From positions 1 through 8,542 of the forward strand of contig CAJAFJ010000709.1 in the NCBI GenBank assembly GCA_903938955.1: DNA of 8,542 bases. Reading direction: 5' to 3'. The DNA comes from an uncultured beta proteobacterium. GTDB lineage: Bacteria > Pseudomonadota > Gammaproteobacteria > Burkholderiales > Burkholderiaceae. Shown here piece after piece: positions 5,172 to 8,542 of the stretch; the stretch's first letter is position 1, and every line of letters starts with the position of its first letter. Made by a program: the position numbers and the translations under genes. Under the pieces are notes generated by a model that worked only from the letters and a program-made list of their open reading frames with translations, was not told the DNA's origin and did no database searches.

Positions 5172-7619
5172 ATGAAGAAATCAAAACTGGTCATGATCGG
5201 CAATGGCATGGCAGGTGTCCGCACGCTCGAAGAGCTGCTGAAAATATCGCCCGACCTGTACGACATCACCGTCTTCGGCGCCGAGCCACACCCCAACTAC
5301 AACCGCATTTTGCTGTCGCCGGTGCTGGCCGGTGAGCAAACCGTGGACGAGATCATCCTCAACTCGTGGGACTGGTACAAAGACAACCACATCACCCTGC
5401 ACGCAGGCTGGAAAGTTACCGAGGTGGACCGCGTCAAACGCGTCGTGCATGCCGAGAACGCCGACGGCGAAAAGCTCAGCACCGAATACGACCGCCTGCT
5501 GATGGCCACCGGCTCCAACGCGTTCATCCTGCCCATTCCCGGCAAGGACCTCGAAGGCGTGATTGCCTACCGCGACATTGCCGACACCAACGCCATGATC
5601 GACGCCGCGACCAAGTACAAGCACGCGATCGTCATTGGTGGCGGCTTGCTGGGCCTGGAAGCCGCCAACGGCCTGATGCTGCGTGGCATGACGGTGAGCG
5701 TGGTGCACGTCATGCCGACCCTGATGGAACGCCAGTTGGACAGCGTGGCCGGCAAACTGCTGCAAAAATCACTCGAAGAGCGCGGCCTGAAATTCCTGAT
5801 GGGCGCACAAACGCAAGAGTTGGTGGGCGGGCCGGATGGCCGTGTCACCGCCATCAAATTCAAGGACGGCACCGAGGCGCCCGCCGATCTGGTGGTGATG
5901 GCGGTCGGCATTCGCCCCAACACCGCGCTGGCTGAGTCCATGCGCCTGCATTGCAACAAAGGCATCGTCGTCACCGACACGCTGCAAACCGTGACCGATG
6001 CACGCATTTACTCGGTCGGCGAATGCGCCGCGCACCGCGGCATTGCCTACGGTCTGGTGGCACCGTTGTTTGAGCAGGCCAAAGTGGCAGCCAACCATTT
6101 GGCCCAGTTCGGCATTGGCCGCTATGTCGGCTCGCTGACCTCGACCAAACTCAAAGTGACCGGCATTGACCTGTTCAGCGCCGGAGAATTCATGGGCGGC
6201 GAAGGCACCGAAGAAATCGTGATGAGCGACCCGTTCTCAGGTGTCTACAAAAAACTGGTGATCAAAGACGACAAGCTGATCGGCGCCTGCCTGTACGGCG
6301 ACACGGTAGACGGCAGCTGGTACTTCAAGCTGCTGCGCGACGGCCGCAGCGTGGCCGACATCCGCGACAAGCTGATGTTTGGCGAGTCCAACATCGGCGA
6401 CGTCGGCCACCAGGGCCACAACAAGGCGGCCGCCATGGCCGACAGCGACGAAGTCTGCGGCTGCAACGGCGTCACCAAAGGCACCATCTGCAAAGCCATC
6501 AAGGACAAGGGCCTGTTCACACTGGACGAAGTGCGCAAGCACACCAAAGCCAGTGCGTCCTGCGGCTCCTGCACCGGCTTGGTCGAGCAACTGTTGATGT
6601 TCACCGCGGGCGGCGACTACTCGGCCACGCCTAAAACCAAAGCCATGTGCGCCTGCACCGACCACGGCCACCAGGCGGTGCGCGATGCGATTCGTGCCAA
6701 CAAGCTGCTGACCATCGACAGCGTGTACAAATTTCTGGACTGGAAGACGCCCAACGGTTGCCCCAGCTGCCGTCCAGCCGTCAACTACTACGTCACCAGC
6801 AGCTGGCCCAAACTGGCCAAGGACGATCCGCAAAGCCGCGCCATCAACGAGCGCAGCCACGCCAACATCCAGAAGGACGGCACCTACTCCGTCATCCCGC
6901 GCATGTGGGGCGGAGAGACCAACGCCAGCGAACTGCGCCGCATTGCCGACGTGGTGGACAAATACAACATCCCCACCGTCAAGGTCACCGGTGGCCAGCG
7001 CATTGACTTGCTGGGCGTGAAAAAAGAAGATTTGGTGAACGTCTGGAAAGACATCGGCATGCCCTGCGGCCACGCCTACGCCAAGGCGCTGCGCACGGTC
7101 AAAACCTGCGTCGGTAGCGAGTGGTGCCGCATGGGCACGCAGGATTCAACCCAGATGGGCAAGGACCTGGAACGTGCCATGTGGCGCATGTACGCCCCGC
7201 ACAAAGTCAAATACGCGGTCAGCGGCTGCCCGCGAAATTGCGCTGAGGCGGGCATCAAGGACGTCGGCATCATCGGTGTGGACAGCGGCTGGGAGATGTA
7301 TGTGGCGGGCAACGGCGGTATCAAGACCGAAGTGGCGCACTTCTTTGTCAAGCTCAAAACCAGTGCCGAAGTGCTGGAATACACCGGCGCCTTCATCGAG
7401 TTGTACCGCCAAGAGGGCTGGTACTTGGAGCGCACCGTACATTACGTGAACCGCGTCGGGCTGGACTACGTCAAGAAGAAGATTCTGGAAGATCACGAAG
7501 GCCGCAAAGCCCTGTGGGAGAACCTGCAGTTTGCGCTGGACGGCGAGCCCGATCCGTGGTTTGAGTTCGACAAGGCCGAGGTCGATACGCGCCAGTTTGC
7601 CAAGTTGACCGCTGCTTAG
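5172..7619 (+). CDS. nirB: Assimilatory NAD(P)H nitrite reductase, large subunit
   Basis: The product is 815 residues, close to the usual NirB length. It reduces nitrite to ammonium with six electrons from NAD(P)H in the cytoplasm. Residues 1 to about 320 are the pyridine-nucleotide oxidoreductase part: FAD motif GNGMAG (10-15), NAD(P)H motif GGGLLG (156-161) and the FAD contact YSVGECA (280-286). Two BFD-like [2Fe-2S] modules follow: Cys429/431/464/467, and a second with Cys493/495/530/533. Residues about 560 to the end are the nitrite/sulfite reductase ferredoxin-like and catalytic parts. The siroheme/[4Fe-4S] ligands are in TCVGSEWC (Cys646, Cys652) and SGCPRNC (Cys686, Cys690). All key residues are present, so the enzyme should be active with NirD, encoded 84 bp downstream. 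Regulation is probably by sigma-54/NtrC plus ANTAR antitermination through the 175-nt leader. Confidence 0.97.
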   Translation: MKKSKLVMIGNGMAGVRTLEELLKISPDLYDITVFGAEPHPNYNRILLSPVLAGEQTVDEIILNSWDWYKDNHITLHAGWKVTEVDRVKRVVHAENADGEKLSTEYDRLLMATGSNAFILPIPGKDLEGVIAYRDIADTNAMIDAATKYKHAIVIGGGLLGLEAANGLMLRGMTVSVVHVMPTLMERQLDSVAGKLLQKSLEERGLKFLMGAQTQELVGGPDGRVTAIKFKDGTEAPADLVVMAVGIRPNTALAESMRLHCNKGIVVTDTLQTVTDARIYSVGECAAHRGIAYGLVAPLFEQAKVAANHLAQFGIGRYVGSLTSTKLKVTGIDLFSAGEFMGGEGTEEIVMSDPFSGVYKKLVIKDDKLIGACLYGDTVDGSWYFKLLRDGRSVADIRDKLMFGESNIGDVGHQGHNKAAAMADSDEVCGCNGVTKGTICKAIKDKGLFTLDEVRKHTKASASCGSCTGLVEQLLMFTAGGDYSATPKTKAMCACTDHGHQAVRDAIRANKLLTIDSVYKFLDWKTPNGCPSCRPAVNYYVTSSWPKLAKDDPQSRAINERSHANIQKDGTYSVIPRMWGGETNASELRRIADVVDKYNIPTVKVTGGQRIDLLGVKKEDLVNVWKDIGMPCGHAYAKALRTVKTCVGSEWCRMGTQDSTQMGKDLERAMWRMYAPHKVKYAVSGCPRNCAEAGIKDVGIIGVDSGWEMYVAGNGGIKTEVAHFFVKLKTSAEVLEYTGAFIELYRQEGWYLERTVHYVNRVGLDYVKKKILEDHEGRKALWENLQFALDGEPDPWFEFDKAEVDTRQFAKLTAA

Positions 7620-7647
7620 TCCCTTAAAAATTGACAACACATCAACC

Positions 7648-7674
7648 TCTGGCGCATGACTACCTTGCGCCAGA
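7648..7674 (+). repeat. Perfect 9-bp inverted repeat between nirB and nirD
   Basis: TCTGGCGCA (7648-7656) and TGCGCCAGA (7666-7674) are exact reverse complements separated by nine bases. RNA would form a stable GC-rich stem-loop 28 nt after the nirB stop and 29 nt before the nirD start. No T-run follows, so it is not a standard terminator. It may protect the nirB 3' end, mark a processing site or cause partial termination; the choice is inference. Confidence 0.7.
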
Positions 7675-7703
7675 AGCTATCTAAATAAGAGTGAAGGATT
7701 GAG

Positions 7704-8084
7704 ATGAGCAACTGGAAAAAAATCTGCCTGGTCACCGACATTCCCGTTCTGGGTGCGCGCTGCGTGGCCCGGCCCCAAGGCATGGACGTGGCGGTGTTCC
7801 GCAATGCACAAGATGAGGTGTTTGCCCTGCTCGACCGCTGCCCGCACAAAGGCGGACCGCTGTCGCAAGGCATCGTGTTTGGCTCTAGCGTCGCCTGCCC
7901 GCTGCACAACTGGAACATCGGCATGTGCACCGGCCAGGCGGCAGCGCCTGACGTGGGCTGCACACCCACCTTCAGCGTCAAGGTGGAAGACGGCGCGGTG
8001 CATCTGGACACGCAAGAGCTGGCCACGCTGGCCCTCGACCAAGTCGCGCCGACGGCCGGGCCGACTTGCAAAGAAGCTGTTTAA
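7704..8084 (+). CDS. nirD: Assimilatory nitrite reductase, small subunit (Rieske [2Fe-2S])
   Basis: The product is 126 residues, slightly longer than typical NirD. The Rieske-type ligands are Cys46 and His48 in CPHKGGPLSQG, and Cys65 and His68 in CPLHNWNIGMCTG. The fold is the small soluble Rieske domain that partners NirB; there is no signal peptide or membrane segment, so it is cytoplasmic. GAAGGA at 7693-7698 lies five bases before the ATG, a good ribosome binding site. It follows nirB on the same strand, with a strong inverted repeat in the gap, and precedes the nitrate reductase gene by 30 bp, so the three genes likely form one operon. The last 20 or so residues (Ala/Pro/Thr-rich, ending CKEAV) lie beyond the Rieske core and have no recognised role. 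Confidence 0.95.
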   Translation: MSNWKKICLVTDIPVLGARCVARPQGMDVAVFRNAQDEVFALLDRCPHKGGPLSQGIVFGSSVACPLHNWNIGMCTGQAAAPDVGCTPTFSVKVEDGAVHLDTQELATLALDQVAPTAGPTCKEAV

Positions 8085-8114
8085 GTACCTAACGATATTG
8101 CGATGAAGGCTGCC

Positions 8115-8542
8115 ATGATTGAAACCAAATCGACCTGTCCCTATTGCGGCGTGGGCTGCGGCGTCATCATCGAAACGCAGGGCAACCAGATCAGCGGCGT
8201 GCGGGGCGACCCCGACCACCCGGCCAATTTTGGGCGGCTCTGCACCAAAGGCTCCACCCTGCACCTCACGGCCAGCGCCAGTGTGACCCAGCAAACCCGC
8301 CTGCTGCAACCCATGCGCCGCCTGCAGCGCAGCGACGCACCGCAGCCCGTGGGCTGGGATGCCGCGCTGGACCTGGCGGCCGACAAGTTTTCAAACATCA
8401 TCACCACGCACGGCCCCGATGCCGTGGGCTTTTACATCTCGGGTCAGTTGCTGACCGAGGACTATTACGTCTTCAACAAACTCGCCAAAGGCTTGATCGG
8501 CACCAACAACATCGACAGCAATTCGCGCCTGTGCATGAGCAG
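8115..8542 (+). CDS. nasA: Assimilatory nitrate reductase, Mo-bisMGD catalytic subunit, N-terminal part (cut by window end)
   Basis: The first 142 residues are in the window and the frame is open at the edge. The N-terminal [4Fe-4S] site is complete: Cys8, Cys11 and Cys15 in CPYCGVGCGV, and Cys43 in GRLCTKG. Cys140 in SNSRLCM is at the position of the molybdenum ligand in NapA/NasA-type nitrate reductases. There is no Tat or Sec signal peptide, which points to the cytoplasmic assimilatory enzyme reducing nitrate to nitrite, rather than periplasmic NapA or a formate dehydrogenase. The start at 8115 is chosen because GAAGG (8105-8109) lies five bases upstream. An in-frame ATG at 8103 would add four residues but has no ribosome binding site. 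The gene is 30 bp after nirD, consistent with a nirB-nirD-nitrate reductase operon. It is called nasA here; other naming schemes use nasC. Confidence 0.9.
   Translation, partial: MIETKSTCPYCGVGCGVIIETQGNQISGVRGDPDHPANFGRLCTKGSTLHLTASASVTQQTRLLQPMRRLQRSDAPQPVGWDAALDLAADKFSNIITTHGPDAVGFYISGQLLTEDYYVFNKLAKGLIGTNNIDSNSRLCMS

Noticed and set aside
6237..7073. Long minus-strand open frame (278 codons) opposite nirB
   Set aside because: Composition is Val/Ala/His/Gln-rich, as expected for the antisense of GC-rich coding sequence. It has no recognisable domain, and nirB in this stretch has intact cofactor motifs.
7631..7636. TTGACA after nirB as the -35 of a separate nirD promoter
   Set aside because: No -10-like hexamer lies at 16-19 bp downstream; that stretch is the inverted repeat.

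Overview
The window looks like chromosome of a GC-rich betaproteobacterium. Codon use, the PP2C-kinase fusion and the nitrate gene neighbourhood resemble Burkholderiales of the Comamonadaceae type (Rhodoferax/Polaromonas-like). That placement is inferred from resemblance, not from a search.

Left part (1-1736, + strand): the 3' end of a large secreted exoprotein of the filamentous-haemagglutinin repeat type, followed by a periplasmic parvulin-type peptidyl-prolyl isomerase with a signal peptide. The pair recalls FHA and its periplasmic PPIase chaperone Par27 in Bordetella.

Middle part (1778-4873, - strand): a membrane-anchored PP2C phosphatase-Ser/Thr kinase fusion lies downstream of a REC-ANTAR regulator. 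The regulator carries two copies of a PilJ/NIT-like 'P-box' motif (NRAG..RMLSQR), the type of element that binds nitrate or nitrite in NarX, NarQ and NasR. The two genes read away from the nitrate/nitrite genes and probably form one unit.

Right part (4874-8542, + strand): a 298-bp divergent control region, then nirB (siroheme nitrite reductase large subunit), nirD (Rieske small subunit) and the start of an assimilatory Mo-bisMGD nitrate reductase (nasA/nasC type), cut by the window edge. Together the encoded enzymes would reduce nitrate to nitrite to ammonium in the cytoplasm.

The control region is the most informative part. A near-consensus sigma-54 -24/-12 element (4970-4986) predicts a transcript starting near 4997. 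Two bases later comes a small hairpin with a six-base loop, AACGAA, which has the A1/G4 pattern of ANTAR RNA targets. A possible terminator hairpin and T-run follow, then another strong hairpin, before the nirB ribosome binding site. The layout matches the Klebsiella nasF logic: nitrogen limitation acts through NtrC/sigma-54, and nitrate acts through an ANTAR antiterminator, here probably the product of the divergent gene. Only one canonical ANTAR hexaloop was found, and the terminator is imperfect, so the attenuation model is a hypothesis.
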